From the NCBI GenBank assembly GCA_017961765.1, contig JAGCWQ010000056.1:1-58663 (forward strand): DNA of 58,663 nt, written 5' to 3'. Below are positions 1 through 9,365 of the stretch, piece by piece. Position 1 is the first letter of the stretch. Each line of letters begins with the position of its first letter. Position numbers and translations under genes: made by a program. The notes under the pieces were generated by a model. The model saw only the letters and a program-made list of their open reading frames with translations, was not told where the DNA came from and ran no database searches. Origin of the DNA: Paludibacteraceae bacterium. Lineage in GTDB: Bacteria; Bacteroidota; Bacteroidia; Bacteroidales; Paludibacteraceae.

Positions 1-1
1 C

Positions 2-121
2 TTACCAAGGAACAATCAGCAAAAACATAAGGAATCCTATGATGGTCAAAGGAATCGCCACCACATATATCGCCAGAAAAACGAGCTTCCTAAGAACGAA
101 AAACAATCTTTCCCTAGTCAT
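2..121 (-). CDS. possible 39-residue single-span membrane peptide
   Basis: A complete short frame begins with ATG at 121 and ends with TAA at 4-2. The predicted 39 residues are a basic start (MTRERLFFVLRK) followed by about 25 strongly hydrophobic residues, which would form one membrane helix with the N-terminus inside, and it ends in VPW. The upstream bases contain a weak purine stretch (AAAGAG) but no strong ribosome binding site. I do not recognise a family. It could be a genuine small membrane protein or a chance frame. The hydrophobic composition and positive N-terminus are the only support. Confidence 0.35.
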   Translation of the reverse strand: MTRERLFFVLRKLVFLAIYVVAIPLTIIGFLMFLLIVPW

Positions 122-253
122 ATAGCCAACTCTTTTTAAACAAATACCCTTATCGCCGTTTTGAATTCATCAAGCTATCGCAAAGATAAGAAAAAAAGAT
201 TCCAAAAGAGATAGGTTATTTTTCATCCTTCCCTATTTATTCAAATAAATCAT

Positions 254-261
254 TATCTTTG
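254..261 (+). promoter_or_regulatory. TAnnTTTG -7 promoter element for rnr operon
   Basis: TATCTTTG matches the Bacteroidetes -7 consensus. It lies about 130 bases before the rnr start codon, implying a long leader. No good -33 TTTG is seen at the usual spacing. Confidence 0.5.
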
Positions 262-271
262 ATAATTAATC

Positions 272-310
272 GTGGCGGAGATTCAGACACTGCCACCCAA
301 AACATTTTTT
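272..310 (+). promoter_or_regulatory. possible leader stem-loop before rnr
   Basis: GTGGC (272-276) can pair with GCCAC (292-296) and a run of six T follows at 305-310. This is inside the inferred rnr leader and could be an attenuator or only a weak hairpin. The stem is just five base pairs with a 15-base loop. Confidence 0.2.
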
Positions 311-390
311 AATTGACGGGGCTTTTGACCAAAAACCTCCTCAACCCTACGGAAGGAGACAAACGCACACCCGCCTAAAAACATACGACA

Positions 391-2592
391 ATGAAGAAAG
401 CAACAAACAAAATACCCAAAAGAGCGAGAGCCACGAAAGCAAAGGCAAAGCCAACAAAGAGAAAGGACTTTCGCAAAAAAGACATTCTGAGGGGCGCAGT
501 CGAAATTTTCCAACAATACCCGGAAAAGATATTCGACTACAAGCAGATTGCCTCTGCCATCGGTTTAAAGACCATGGCACAGAAACAACAACTCGTCACC
601 ATGCTGCAAAAGCTCGTAGATGAAGATTTCCTACAATCGCCGACAATGGGCAAATACCTGCTAAACAGCAGAAACGGCTCGATTGTTGGCACGTTGGAAC
701 GTAAGAAAGGCGGCAAGGTTTTCCTCATCCCCGAGGATGGAGGCGAAGAGGTTTTCATTTTGGACAAATACATGAACAAGTCCATCGTGGGCGACAAAGT
801 CCGCATCCAGCTCTTTGCGAAGAAAAGGAACCAAGAATATCCAGAAGGGCAAGTGCTCGAAGTGCTGGAGCGCAGCCGCAACACCTTCGTCGGGAAGATG
901 CAAATCTGCGACGGATATGCCTTCCTCTGTGTGGACAACAGAATGCTCAACAACGATATTTTCATTCCTAAAGAGAAAATCAACGGCGCCAAGGACGGCG
1001 ACAAGGCCGTGGCAAAAATCACCGAATGGAGAGAACGCGACCGCAACCCTGTGGGAGAAATTCTCGAAGTGTTGGGCTCGACAGGCGACAACGATACGGA
1101 GATGAACGCCATCCTCGTAGAATACGGCTTGCCTTATTCCTATCCACAAGAGATCGAGGAGTTTGCCAACAGCATACCTGAAGAGATTACACAGGAAGAG
1201 ATCGCCCGACGCATCGACTGCCGACAGATTCCGACCTTCACCATCGACCCGCGCGATGCGAAGGATTTCGACGACGCCCTCTCCATCCGAAAGTTGGAGA
1301 ACGGCAATTGGGAGGTCGGCGTCCACATTGCCGACGTGACACACTATGTCAAGGTCGGAGACATGATCAACAAGGAGGCCGAGGCGCGTGCCACTTCCGT
1401 CTATTTGGTAGATAGGACCATTCCTATGCTCCCTGAACGGCTCTCCAATCAATTGTGCTCCCTTCGTCCCAACGAGGAGAAGCTATGCTACTCCGTCATC
1501 TTCGAAATGGACGACAACGCAAAAGTATTGAACTACAAAATAGCCCACACCGTCATCCTCTCCGACAGACGGTTCACCTACGAAGAGGCGCAAGAGGTCA
1601 TCGAGACGCAACAAGGCGACATGAAGGAGGAGATCCTTACATTGGACCGCTTGGCGAAGATTCTCCGCAAGGAGCGTTTCGACAACGGAGCCATCGCCTT
1701 CGAACGTTCCGAAGTACGCTTCGAAATCGACGAGAAGGGAAAGCCGCTCAGCGTCTATTTCAAAGAGGCAAAGGATGCCAACAAACTCATCGAGGAGTTC
1801 ATGCTCTTGGCCAACAAGACTGTGGCAAAACATATCGGCAAAGGCGACGGAAAGAACAAGCCAAAGACCTTCGTCTATCGTGTCCACGACCTGCCAGACC
1901 CAGAGAAACTCTCCAACTTGTCTCAATTCATCAGCCGATTCGGCTATAAGGTGAAGACCACCGGCAAGAACAAGGAGGTGTCGGCTTCCATCAACCATCT
2001 GTTGGACGAAGTGCAAGGAAAGAAGGAACAAAACATGATCGAGACCATCACCATCCGTTCCATGGCGAAGGCCATCTACTCCACGGAAAACATCGGGCAC
2101 TACGGCTTGGCGTTCGACTTCTACACCCACTTCACCTCCCCTATCCGAAGATATCCGGACATGATGGTCCACCGCCTACTCGACCGCTATGCCAACGGAG
2201 AGAAGAATGCGCCACAGAACCTCTTCGAGGATTTGTGCGAGCACTGCTCGGAGCGTGAACAGGTGGCAGCTAGCGCCGAACGCGCCTCCATCAAGTACAA
2301 GCAAGTGGAATTCATGAGCGACAAGATTGGCAAGATCTACGACGGAGTCATCTCCAGCATCCAAGAATGGGGCATCTACGTCGAATTGTTGGAGAACAAA
2401 TGCGAAGGCATGATCCCTATCCGCGACTTGGACGACGATTACTACACCTTCGACGAGAAGAACTATTGCCTCATCGGAAAGAACCACAAAAACAAGTTCC
2501 AACTAGGCGACGAGGTAATCGTAAGAATCGCAAAGGCCAACCTCGACAAGAAACAACTCGATTTCGAATTCATAGAAAAGAAAAGCATATAA
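391..2592 (+). CDS. rnr: ribonuclease R
   Basis: A 733-residue 3'-5' exoribonuclease of the RNase II/R family, expected to degrade structured RNA in the cytoplasm. The N-terminus is very lysine/arginine rich. A winged-helix region follows (about 30-95), then cold-shock/OB domains (about 95-230), the RNB catalytic domain (about 270-610) and a C-terminal S1 domain (about 650-728). The RNB signature is seen at 284-296, with aspartates D286, D292, D294 and D295 in the positions of the magnesium-binding set. It is the first gene of a four-gene plus-strand unit; the next gene begins three bases after its stop. Length and domain order are normal for the family. Confidence 0.96.
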   Translation: MKKATNKIPKRARATKAKAKPTKRKDFRKKDILRGAVEIFQQYPEKIFDYKQIASAIGLKTMAQKQQLVTMLQKLVDEDFLQSPTMGKYLLNSRNGSIVGTLERKKGGKVFLIPEDGGEEVFILDKYMNKSIVGDKVRIQLFAKKRNQEYPEGQVLEVLERSRNTFVGKMQICDGYAFLCVDNRMLNNDIFIPKEKINGAKDGDKAVAKITEWRERDRNPVGEILEVLGSTGDNDTEMNAILVEYGLPYSYPQEIEEFANSIPEEITQEEIARRIDCRQIPTFTIDPRDAKDFDDALSIRKLENGNWEVGVHIADVTHYVKVGDMINKEAEARATSVYLVDRTIPMLPERLSNQLCSLRPNEEKLCYSVIFEMDDNAKVLNYKIAHTVILSDRRFTYEEAQEVIETQQGDMKEEILTLDRLAKILRKERFDNGAIAFERSEVRFEIDEKGKPLSVYFKEAKDANKLIEEFMLLANKTVAKHIGKGDGKNKPKTFVYRVHDLPDPEKLSNLSQFISRFGYKVKTTGKNKEVSASINHLLDEVQGKKEQNMIETITIRSMAKAIYSTENIGHYGLAFDFYTHFTSPIRRYPDMMVHRLLDRYANGEKNAPQNLFEDLCEHCSEREQVAASAERASIKYKQVEFMSDKIGKIYDGVISSIQEWGIYVELLENKCEGMIPIRDLDDDYYTFDEKNYCLIGKNHKNKFQLGDEVIVRIAKANLDKKQLDFEFIEKKSI

Positions 2593-2595
2593 AAG

Positions 2596-3444
2596 ATGAG
2601 ACACTTCAAATTATGTTTGATGGCATTCCTCCTATTGTTGTGCGGATGTAAGAACAAACCCGCCAACGACTGGGAAAGTATGGGGCTGAACGGCAAAGTG
2701 AAACAGATCATAGAACAGCAGTTCCTCACTGAAATCCGATTCGGAAAGGTCGAAAAGGGCGACCTATACCGCAGCGAAGGATGGGACTGCATCTACTATT
2801 TCAACGAGAAAGGAAGATTCTCGAAAGTGTCGCAACTCGATGCCATGAGCGACGAACTCAGCTATACGACCTACACGTACAACCAACACGACACGCTCAC
2901 CATAGAGACCAGCTATGACGCAGAAGGCGAGATCAGCGAGAAGTCCGTCTATACGTACGACGAGAAAGGGAGGGTAGCACAAGTCGTCATCTTCAACAAC
3001 ACGGACAACCTCACAGGTTCCCGCCTATACGAATACGACGACAAGACCAACACGTCCACTATCTGTGCCTACAGCCCGAGAGGCAGGCTCCTCAACAAGG
3101 CAGAGAACAAATTAGACAGAAACGGCAACCCGGCAGAGTTCAAACTGTACAACGAAGAGAACCAATTGGTGAATTATAGGAAAGAGGTACACGCCAAGGA
3201 CGGCCAACTCAAAATGTTGACCATTTTGACTCCTAGCGCACAGATCGTCATGACCGTCACCTTCCAATACGACAAGAACGGAAACCTTCTCCTACAAGAG
3301 GGAAGCGACGAGAACGGGGAACGCTTCATTCCTAAACGATACGAATACAAATTCGACGAGAAGGGCAACTGGACACAAAAAATAGAATATGAAGGCGACG
3401 AGGCGAAGACCGTCACAGAACGCCAAATAGAGTATTACGAATAA
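2596..3444 (+). CDS. lipoprotein with YD-like repeats
   Basis: A 282-residue predicted lipoprotein. The N-terminus is a short basic region, a leucine-rich core and a lipobox ending LLCGC, with acylation expected at C18. The mature part carries repeated motifs of the form Y-x-Y/F-D-x-x-G-(N/R), for example YTYDEKGR, YEYDDK, FQYDKNGN and YKFDEKGN. These resemble the YD repeats of cell-surface Rhs/teneurin proteins in miniature and should form a series of beta-hairpins. The start is three bases after the rnr stop, so translation is probably coupled. The specific function is unknown; a surface or periplasmic structural role is an inference. Confidence 0.75.
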   Translation: MRHFKLCLMAFLLLLCGCKNKPANDWESMGLNGKVKQIIEQQFLTEIRFGKVEKGDLYRSEGWDCIYYFNEKGRFSKVSQLDAMSDELSYTTYTYNQHDTLTIETSYDAEGEISEKSVYTYDEKGRVAQVVIFNNTDNLTGSRLYEYDDKTNTSTICAYSPRGRLLNKAENKLDRNGNPAEFKLYNEENQLVNYRKEVHAKDGQLKMLTILTPSAQIVMTVTFQYDKNGNLLLQEGSDENGERFIPKRYEYKFDEKGNWTQKIEYEGDEAKTVTERQIEYYE

Positions 3445-3451
3445 GTCGTTT

Positions 3452-4735
3452 ATGCCTAAAAGGAATCATTGGGGAAGGAGATTTAGGAGCGGACTGATAA
3501 CCAGCCTGCTCCTTTCCTTCCCTTTTCTTCTTTTCGGAGCGACAGAGGCTGACAGCACTCAAACCTACCCACCTTATTACAAGTGGGAATTGGCAAAAAA
3601 AGCCATCGCACCGACCTCCCTATTCCTAAGTTCCACGCTCATCGGACACTTCGACAACGAAATCCGAGATTTCAGAAACGAGAGATTTCCCAACTACCAT
3701 TACAGCTACGACGACTTCCTGCAGGTAGCACCCGGCATCGGTGTCATCGGTCTCCGTTGCGCAGGCATCCAAGGAAGGAGCCAAAGTTGGAGCGAGATGC
3801 TATCCGCCATCGCCTTCTCTTCCCTAACGAGCGTGGCTTTTACCGTAGGTCTGAAGAACACGACCGGACGCACCCGTCCCTACAGCCAATACGAACGCAA
3901 CTCATTCCCCTCCGGACACACCATAACAGCTTTTACATCGGCCACCCTGCTACACAAAGAATACGGGAAGGTCAGTCCATGGTACAGCGTGGGAGGCTAT
4001 GCGTGCGCCTCCTTCGTCGGAATCAGCCGAGTATTGAACAACAAGCATTGGGCCTCCGACGTATTGGCAGGAGCTGGCTTGGGCATACTCTCAGGAGAGA
4101 TTGGCTACCTTATCAACGACCAACTGTTCCACAGCCCTAAAAATAGCACTTACAGAGACGGCTATCCAAGCTTCTTCGGACTAAATGCAGCCTTCTCCCC
4201 CATAGGGAAAGCGTTCGAGATAGAGCACTATCAAGAGAAACTACGCTTTAAACAACGATATGGCTACGGCTACACCTTAGAAGGAGCCTACTTCCCTTTT
4301 AAACATATAGGCATAGGAGGAAAGATGACAGCCCTCTACAACATCTTCGAATCAGACAACCCCACCCTAAATTTAGAGTCGGACTACAAGACGAAAAACT
4401 ACAGCATCGCCCCAGGACTCTACTTGACCCAACCTTTAAGCAGACGACTCCTCATCGGATGTAAATGCCTCTTCGGGTTGGGAGGATGTTTCTCCTTCAA
4501 CGTGGACAAAGTGGAAGAGACCACAGACAGAATCCTCTTCGACGAATACACCTACGGATGGAGCATGGAGGGAGGAGCCTTCCTTCACTACCTTCTATGT
4601 GACAGGCTCGCCCTGAATTTTGCCAGCAACTACACGACCAGCAATGCACGCTATGAATTTTTCGAGTTCGGTGGAAATAAGACAAATACGCACAATCTTT
4701 TATTTGAAATTGGACTAAACGTAATGCTACAATAA
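3452..4735 (+). CDS. PAP2-family phosphatase with C-terminal beta-barrel-like domain
   Basis: A 427-residue protein with a cleavable or anchoring hydrophobic N-terminus (about 14-30). The PAP2 acid phosphatase triad motifs are complete: K-x6-R-P at 135-143, PSGH at 153-156 and SR-x5-H-x3-D at 192-203. This predicts a lipid phosphate or pyrophosphate phosphatase acting on the periplasmic side, such as undecaprenyl-pyrophosphate or lipid A phosphates. After about residue 225 the sequence changes to alternating aromatic/polar strands (YGYGYTLEGAYF, YSIAPGLYL, ALNFASNY, LLFEIGLNVMLQ) that look like an outer-membrane barrel and end in a barrel-like terminal strand. It sits seven bases after the lipoprotein gene. 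The substrate is not deducible. Confidence 0.85.
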   Translation: MPKRNHWGRRFRSGLITSLLLSFPFLLFGATEADSTQTYPPYYKWELAKKAIAPTSLFLSSTLIGHFDNEIRDFRNERFPNYHYSYDDFLQVAPGIGVIGLRCAGIQGRSQSWSEMLSAIAFSSLTSVAFTVGLKNTTGRTRPYSQYERNSFPSGHTITAFTSATLLHKEYGKVSPWYSVGGYACASFVGISRVLNNKHWASDVLAGAGLGILSGEIGYLINDQLFHSPKNSTYRDGYPSFFGLNAAFSPIGKAFEIEHYQEKLRFKQRYGYGYTLEGAYFPFKHIGIGGKMTALYNIFESDNPTLNLESDYKTKNYSIAPGLYLTQPLSRRLLIGCKCLFGLGGCFSFNVDKVEETTDRILFDEYTYGWSMEGGAFLHYLLCDRLALNFASNYTTSNARYEFFEFGGNKTNTHNLLFEIGLNVMLQ

Positions 4736-4736
4736 T

Positions 4737-5375
4737 ATGGGGAAATTGATAACATCATTAATGAACAATAGGAGATATTTCCTAATCCTACACTTTGCGT
4801 CTATAGCCGTATCTCTAATTACCCTCTACCTGATAGATGAGAAAGACTATGCCAGATGGGATTTGGATTGGAAGTGCTTCATGGCCTCCATCCTTTTCGC
4901 CGCAATCTGTCTTCCTCTATCCTTAAAATCAAACTTTTGGCTAAAATTCTACTTAATCAGTTATATAATAATGAGTATCCTCCCCTCCTATTTTATATCT
5001 AGCATAAAAAGCACTAAGTTGGCGGAATCGACACATTACACCATCCGGAAGGATCTGCGAGGAGGCGTTAGTCCTTATTTTTACAACCTATATGTAAAAG
5101 ATGGATTAACAGAAAAGTTTTTGCTTAGAGTAACAGATGACAACACTACCTACAACGTGACAGATTTCCATATCTATGAAGAAATCTCAGCCGTCACATG
5201 CAAATCAACATTGACAGAAAAATGGAAAAGACTATGGGAAGGGAAGTATGACACAGCTTCCTTCTACATAATCGTCCCCATTGACCAAAAGATATTCGAC
5301 CTCCACACACAAGAAATTGACAGCATAAAAAGGAGGCTTAACATTTGTACAAAGGAGGGCAAAGAGCCAAAGTAG
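4737..5375 (+). CDS. membrane protein of unknown function
   Basis: A 212-residue protein whose start codon lies one base after the stop of the PAP2 gene, so it belongs to the same transcript. Three hydrophobic segments are visible, at about 14-33, 46-61 and 69-90. A soluble C-terminal part of about 120 residues follows that is probably periplasmic (ending IKRRLNICTKEGKEPK). The codon use and A/T-rich composition differ somewhat from rnr upstream. No recognisable motif was seen. It is the last gene of the plus-strand unit and converges on the OstA-like gene with 37 bases between. Confidence 0.7.
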   Translation: MGKLITSLMNNRRYFLILHFASIAVSLITLYLIDEKDYARWDLDWKCFMASILFAAICLPLSLKSNFWLKFYLISYIIMSILPSYFISSIKSTKLAESTHYTIRKDLRGGVSPYFYNLYVKDGLTEKFLLRVTDDNTTYNVTDFHIYEEISAVTCKSTLTEKWKRLWEGKYDTASFYIIVPIDQKIFDLHTQEIDSIKRRLNICTKEGKEPK

Positions 5376-5412
5376 CCCACAAATCACATCTTGCGCAGGA
5401 GTCCGTAAAATT

Positions 5413-6942
5413 TTATTTCGTATGTCTGAAAATATCCTTCCAAGAAGAAGGACGCTCTTTCTCAGACCAAGAGAAATCACGGAGATACATATCCCTTTTC
5501 TCCACTTTCGACAACGGATAAAGGACACCTTTCGGTTGAGGCTTCATTACAATTTTCTCCAATTTCTTGTTTTTCAAGTAAATCTGCATCAAACTACCTT
5601 CCGCCACATTCATCATAGCATCGCCACCGTCCTTGTTTTCTGGAAAATAGATGGAATGCGCCATTCCCTTCATGTCAATACGCCTTAGCTGATTGTTTTC
5701 GATGTAACCGAATGATTCCCGACTGCTCAACTGGTTGTAACAATCGAAATCGACACCTACCAAACCCTCTACTTTAGCGACAATCATAGCCTTGTTGGTG
5801 ATGTGGATCTCCTTAGGTGCAGAACCGTCCATGTGGACATTAATCTGCTCGCCAGAAAGCTGATTTTGATCCGACCATATAATAGGAGCTTTGTGCATCT
5901 GCATGATAGAATCGGCCGTAGAATAGATCAACGAATCGCACTTTCCTTGGATGTCGTTACGGAAGAAACGCACGTTGAAATAAGCCCGCATCAGCTTCTC
6001 CGTAGAATCGACAGCGACATACTTCAACGTATCCGCATGTAAATAGAGCGTATCCTCATTGGGTGCATACTTCTTCGCATAAGGACGGTCGGTCACAATT
6101 GCCATCTGCGGCTCCTGTACGAAATAGCCATAATCACCATAGACCTCCACTCCCTTTGCCGAATCGGTCATCACCAAATTGTGGTAAGCTTTCGCCCATC
6201 CTTGGTTCTTGTTGAACTTGATGCTATCAGCCGTCACCTTCGTCCCCGACTTGCTGGTGATGACAGAATAATCGTAGAGGGCTCCGTCATTCGACTTCGT
6301 ACCTGCCCAACCGTTCTCCGTATAGACCGTATAATCACCATAATAGACATTCGAAGGACCGATCAAAGAGGCCACATCCGTATGGGAATTATACAACATC
6401 GTATCACTTTTGACCGTGAAATTTGTACTCACGAGATTGACATTACCCCTAAAAGCAGCCTTCTTCGTAGAAGGATAGTAGTACCCCCGATCCGAAGTCA
6501 ATTCGTACTGAGGATCTACAATTTTACCGCCATTGAAATAATAACCATAATTGGCATCCCGATAGAAATCGAAATTCTCCGTATAAAGCTTGAACTTGTG
6601 GTTGTCCATGATTACATTGCCACGGGCACGCAAAAGGCGGGTGTTGCCGTCATAGTACATCTTGTTACACAATACGGTAAGCGAATCTGCCTGCACCACC
6701 TTCACATGGCCAAAGGCATCGAAAGAGTTTTCTCCGTCATAGAAATAGGCACTATCGCAGTACATCACCGCATTTTCATGCCTGAAACGTACATTGCCCT
6801 TCAGTACCTGGATGGAAGCTCCCCTATTCTTATCAAAAGAGAGGGATTCACTATTTTCCAAAATGACATTGGTCACCTTCTCCGCATTTGCCACGAAAGG
6901 GAATGCGACCAATAACATCCATATATACGCTATGTATTTCAT
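5413..6942 (-). CDS. OstA/LptA-like periplasmic protein
   Basis: A 509-residue exported protein with a signal peptide (about 1-20, ending VANA). The body consists of repeated short beta-strand motifs typical of the OstA/LptA/LptD-N jellyroll family: GNVRF, GHVKVV, GNVIMDN, DRGYYYPSTKKAAFRGNV and others. LptA-type proteins form the periplasmic bridge that carries lipopolysaccharide to the outer membrane. The Bacteroidetes form is much longer than E. coli LptA (about 185 residues), so it may span more of the bridge. It is the last gene of the minus-strand envelope operon, 49 bases after the SurA-like PPIase, which fits a role in outer-membrane assembly. Confidence 0.85.
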   Translation of the reverse strand: MKYIAYIWMLLVAFPFVANAEKVTNVILENSESLSFDKNRGASIQVLKGNVRFRHENAVMYCDSAYFYDGENSFDAFGHVKVVQADSLTVLCNKMYYDGNTRLLRARGNVIMDNHKFKLYTENFDFYRDANYGYYFNGGKIVDPQYELTSDRGYYYPSTKKAAFRGNVNLVSTNFTVKSDTMLYNSHTDVASLIGPSNVYYGDYTVYTENGWAGTKSNDGALYDYSVITSKSGTKVTADSIKFNKNQGWAKAYHNLVMTDSAKGVEVYGDYGYFVQEPQMAIVTDRPYAKKYAPNEDTLYLHADTLKYVAVDSTEKLMRAYFNVRFFRNDIQGKCDSLIYSTADSIMQMHKAPIIWSDQNQLSGEQINVHMDGSAPKEIHITNKAMIVAKVEGLVGVDFDCYNQLSSRESFGYIENNQLRRIDMKGMAHSIYFPENKDGGDAMMNVAEGSLMQIYLKNKKLEKIVMKPQPKGVLYPLSKVEKRDMYLRDFSWSEKERPSSWKDIFRHTK

Positions 6943-6991
6943 TTACGCTTCAAATTTATTTTGCACCTTCATCCTAAACGGAAAGAGAGAA

Positions 6992-8344
6992 CTACTCTTT
7001 CACCCATCCTGGATATTGGAATTCACAATTTCTCCACTTCTCATCAATACGGACATAGACGGAAGCCTGCTTTGCACGAACCCACTTCTCCAATTTCTCC
7101 TCACGCTTGCGCTCGACACACATCTCCTTCAACTCCAAGAAATCGTCCACCACATTTGCCCGGTGCGAAGGTACGTTTGATTTCAGTTTTGCAATGGCAA
7201 AGACCTCCTTCCCTTGGGAATTAATCATGGCAAACGGCTCGGATATCTCATTCTCTTTCAATCCATAGACCACCTTAGCCACCTCTTGAGGCAAGTCCTG
7301 CAATTGGAATTTGGAAGTTCCCGTCTTTGGATTATTCATCAAGCCCAAACTATTCTTCGTGTTCTTGTCGTCCGAATAAAGGGAAACCGCCTGATCGAAC
7401 GTCAGGACTCCCTTGCGGATAGTCGTTGCTATGCTGTCGAGTCGCTTCTTGGCATTATCCTTGGCCACCAAAGAGACTTTCGGCTTCATCAAAATATGGC
7501 GTGTATTGACCCTGTCTCCCCTACGCTCGATAAGTTGGATAATGTGGAAACCAAACTCCGACTCCACGATTTTGGAGACCTTCTTTGGATCCTGCAGAGA
7601 ATAGGCAACATTGGCATACTCCGGCACCAACTGGCCTTTCCCCAAGAAACCAATCTCACCACCACGCTTAGCCGACTCCGCATCCTCAGAATAGAGAATA
7701 GCCAATGTCGAGAACTCGGCATCGCCCGTCTCCACACGATTTTGGAACTCACGCAAACGACCCTTCACCTCTTCGATAGCCTCCTTGGATACTTCCGGAG
7801 AAATCGTAATCAACTGCACCTCCACCTTAGTCGGGATTTCTGGCACACTATCCGAAGGCAATTTGGAGAAAAAGCGAGTCACCTCTGCCGGCGTAACCTT
7901 GATATCACCCACAATCTTGCGCTGCATTTGGGAAATAATCTGTTGATTGGTGACCATCTCCCTCAACTCCTCCTTCAAGACAGGCATCGTCTTCTTGAAA
8001 TACTCCTCCACCTTCTCTTTGGAGCCGATTTGTGAAATCAAATAGTTGATACGCATATCCACCTGCGAAGAGACCGACTTCTCGTCAGCCGAGATACTAT
8101 CGATTTTCGCTTGGTCGAGATAAAGCTTTTGGAGAGCCAACTGCTCCGGGATATAACAATACGGGTCGCCCACCACTTTCGTCCCTTCATACTGATAACG
8201 CATCCGCATCTCTTCAACGTCAGAACGCAAAATGGCCTCGTCGCCCACAATCCAAGCTATCTCATCCACCACATTGTCCCCTACTGCAGCATACGAGCAA
8301 GAGACAGTAGCCAAAAGTCCCCCAACCCAAAACAATCTTCGCAT
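6992..8344 (-). CDS. SurA-like peptidylprolyl isomerase
   Basis: A 450-residue periplasmic chaperone/isomerase. It has a signal peptide (about 1-20), a SurA N-terminal-like helical domain (about 25-165, starting VVDEIAWIVGDEAILRSDVE), and two parvulin rotamase domains (about 172-275 and 280-385). The typical blocks FGFHIIQLIERRGD and RHILMKP are visible. SurA folds outer-membrane beta-barrel proteins. It starts five bases after the stop of the preceding lipoprotein isomerase and is followed by the OstA-like gene. This grouping of folding factors with a lipopolysaccharide transport protein supports an envelope-assembly operon. Confidence 0.92.
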   Translation of the reverse strand: MRRLFWVGGLLATVSCSYAAVGDNVVDEIAWIVGDEAILRSDVEEMRMRYQYEGTKVVGDPYCYIPEQLALQKLYLDQAKIDSISADEKSVSSQVDMRINYLISQIGSKEKVEEYFKKTMPVLKEELREMVTNQQIISQMQRKIVGDIKVTPAEVTRFFSKLPSDSVPEIPTKVEVQLITISPEVSKEAIEEVKGRLREFQNRVETGDAEFSTLAILYSEDAESAKRGGEIGFLGKGQLVPEYANVAYSLQDPKKVSKIVESEFGFHIIQLIERRGDRVNTRHILMKPKVSLVAKDNAKKRLDSIATTIRKGVLTFDQAVSLYSDDKNTKNSLGLMNNPKTGTSKFQLQDLPQEVAKVVYGLKENEISEPFAMINSQGKEVFAIAKLKSNVPSHRANVVDDFLELKEMCVERKREEKLEKWVRAKQASVYVRIDEKWRNCEFQYPGWVKE

Positions 8345-8349
8345 ATCTA

Positions 8350-9252
8350 TTATCTATATATTTTCAAATCACCATTTTTCAAGGCCTCGTTGTACAAGTC
8401 GCCCTCATACTTTTTTATCGTTGCCGACTTTCTTTTCTCCGAAATCATCGCCCGCACCCTTGGCTCGGCGTAAGAGAAAGGCTGAGCCTCACCCTCGCTC
8501 AAGAACTCATCGACATAGATCATGAATGCCAACGTTGAATCCTTTGTCTCATACATCGAACGCTGCCGCATCATAGAAGCCACGTTCAGCGTCAAAGGAA
8601 CCTTCTTTTGAATTTCGGAGAAAGGCAACCAAGACTCCTTGAAATATTCAAATTTAGCCGCATTCTTGATACAGAGCGACTCCAAAATATCCAAACTACT
8701 ATCATCAGGGCGACGGCACAACATACGAAAAGCATCCATATCGGCCGACTTGGTAGAGACCAAGACATAAAAGCCACGAAATAGAGGCTCGTCTGAAGAG
8801 AAAAACTCCTCATGCTCTTCGTAATAGGTCTTCACCTCCGCCTCGGAAAGTTTATCCTGCGTAACCTCATTCACCAATTGGAGTTGATACTCATAAACCA
8901 GCAACGACTGGCGGTAGCGCTCCATCAACATCTCAATCTCCTCATTATCCCCGACATTCTTCTCCGCTTCACGGACAACCAGCTTTTCGGTGGCCCAGAC
9001 CTTGATGTATTTCTCGATGATTTCATCGCTATCCTTCGCCGTAAGCCCCTCATTGGAGAGTCCGGGCACATCCGACAGATACAACTTATCTCCATCAACC
9101 ACAGCCAAAGGCCGTGCCGTGAAATTAGAGACACCTTGGCATCCCGCAAGAACCATCATTCCCACGAATAGGAGAAAACTCCCATACCGTGCTTTGGAGC
9201 ATAATTTGCTTCTGAACAAAACAAAAAATGCCGAAATGCTATTCCAACCCAT
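8350..9252 (-). CDS. lipoprotein with SurA-like chaperone fold
   Basis: A 300-residue predicted lipoprotein. The lipobox VLAGC lies around residues 34-38 after an unusually long basic/aromatic leader, so a later start is possible but no better ATG is seen. The mature part has the SurA/PpiD N-terminal-like pattern (AVVDGDKLYLSDVPGL, helices with KLVVREAEKN) followed by a region resembling a degenerate parvulin domain without clear active-site blocks. It is likely a membrane-anchored periplasmic chaperone rather than an active isomerase. It lies between two clear parvulin genes, with five bases to the downstream gene and 113 bases from the upstream one. Confidence 0.75.
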   Translation of the reverse strand: MGWNSISAFFVLFRSKLCSKARYGSFLLFVGMMVLAGCQGVSNFTARPLAVVDGDKLYLSDVPGLSNEGLTAKDSDEIIEKYIKVWATEKLVVREAEKNVGDNEEIEMLMERYRQSLLVYEYQLQLVNEVTQDKLSEAEVKTYYEEHEEFFSSDEPLFRGFYVLVSTKSADMDAFRMLCRRPDDSSLDILESLCIKNAAKFEYFKESWLPFSEIQKKVPLTLNVASMMRQRSMYETKDSTLAFMIYVDEFLSEGEAQPFSYAEPRVRAMISEKRKSATIKKYEGDLYNEALKNGDLKIYR

Positions 9253-9365
9253 TCTTCTGTACTTTCTATAATCACAGCGGATTTAGAATCCACCTATAAA
9301 CAAAGGAGGCCAAAATCCGAAGATAGCCTCTCCAGATTTTGGTATCCCTTAAAATGTCCTATTTA

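Noticed and set aside
1483-2172. Long open frame antisense to rnr
   Set aside because: It lies wholly within a conserved RNase R coding frame, and its protein shows no motifs; it is a shadow of codon bias.
6181-6915. Long open frame on the plus strand inside the OstA-like gene
   Set aside because: Its predicted protein is composed of low-information isoleucine/arginine runs and it opposes a clear exported protein gene.
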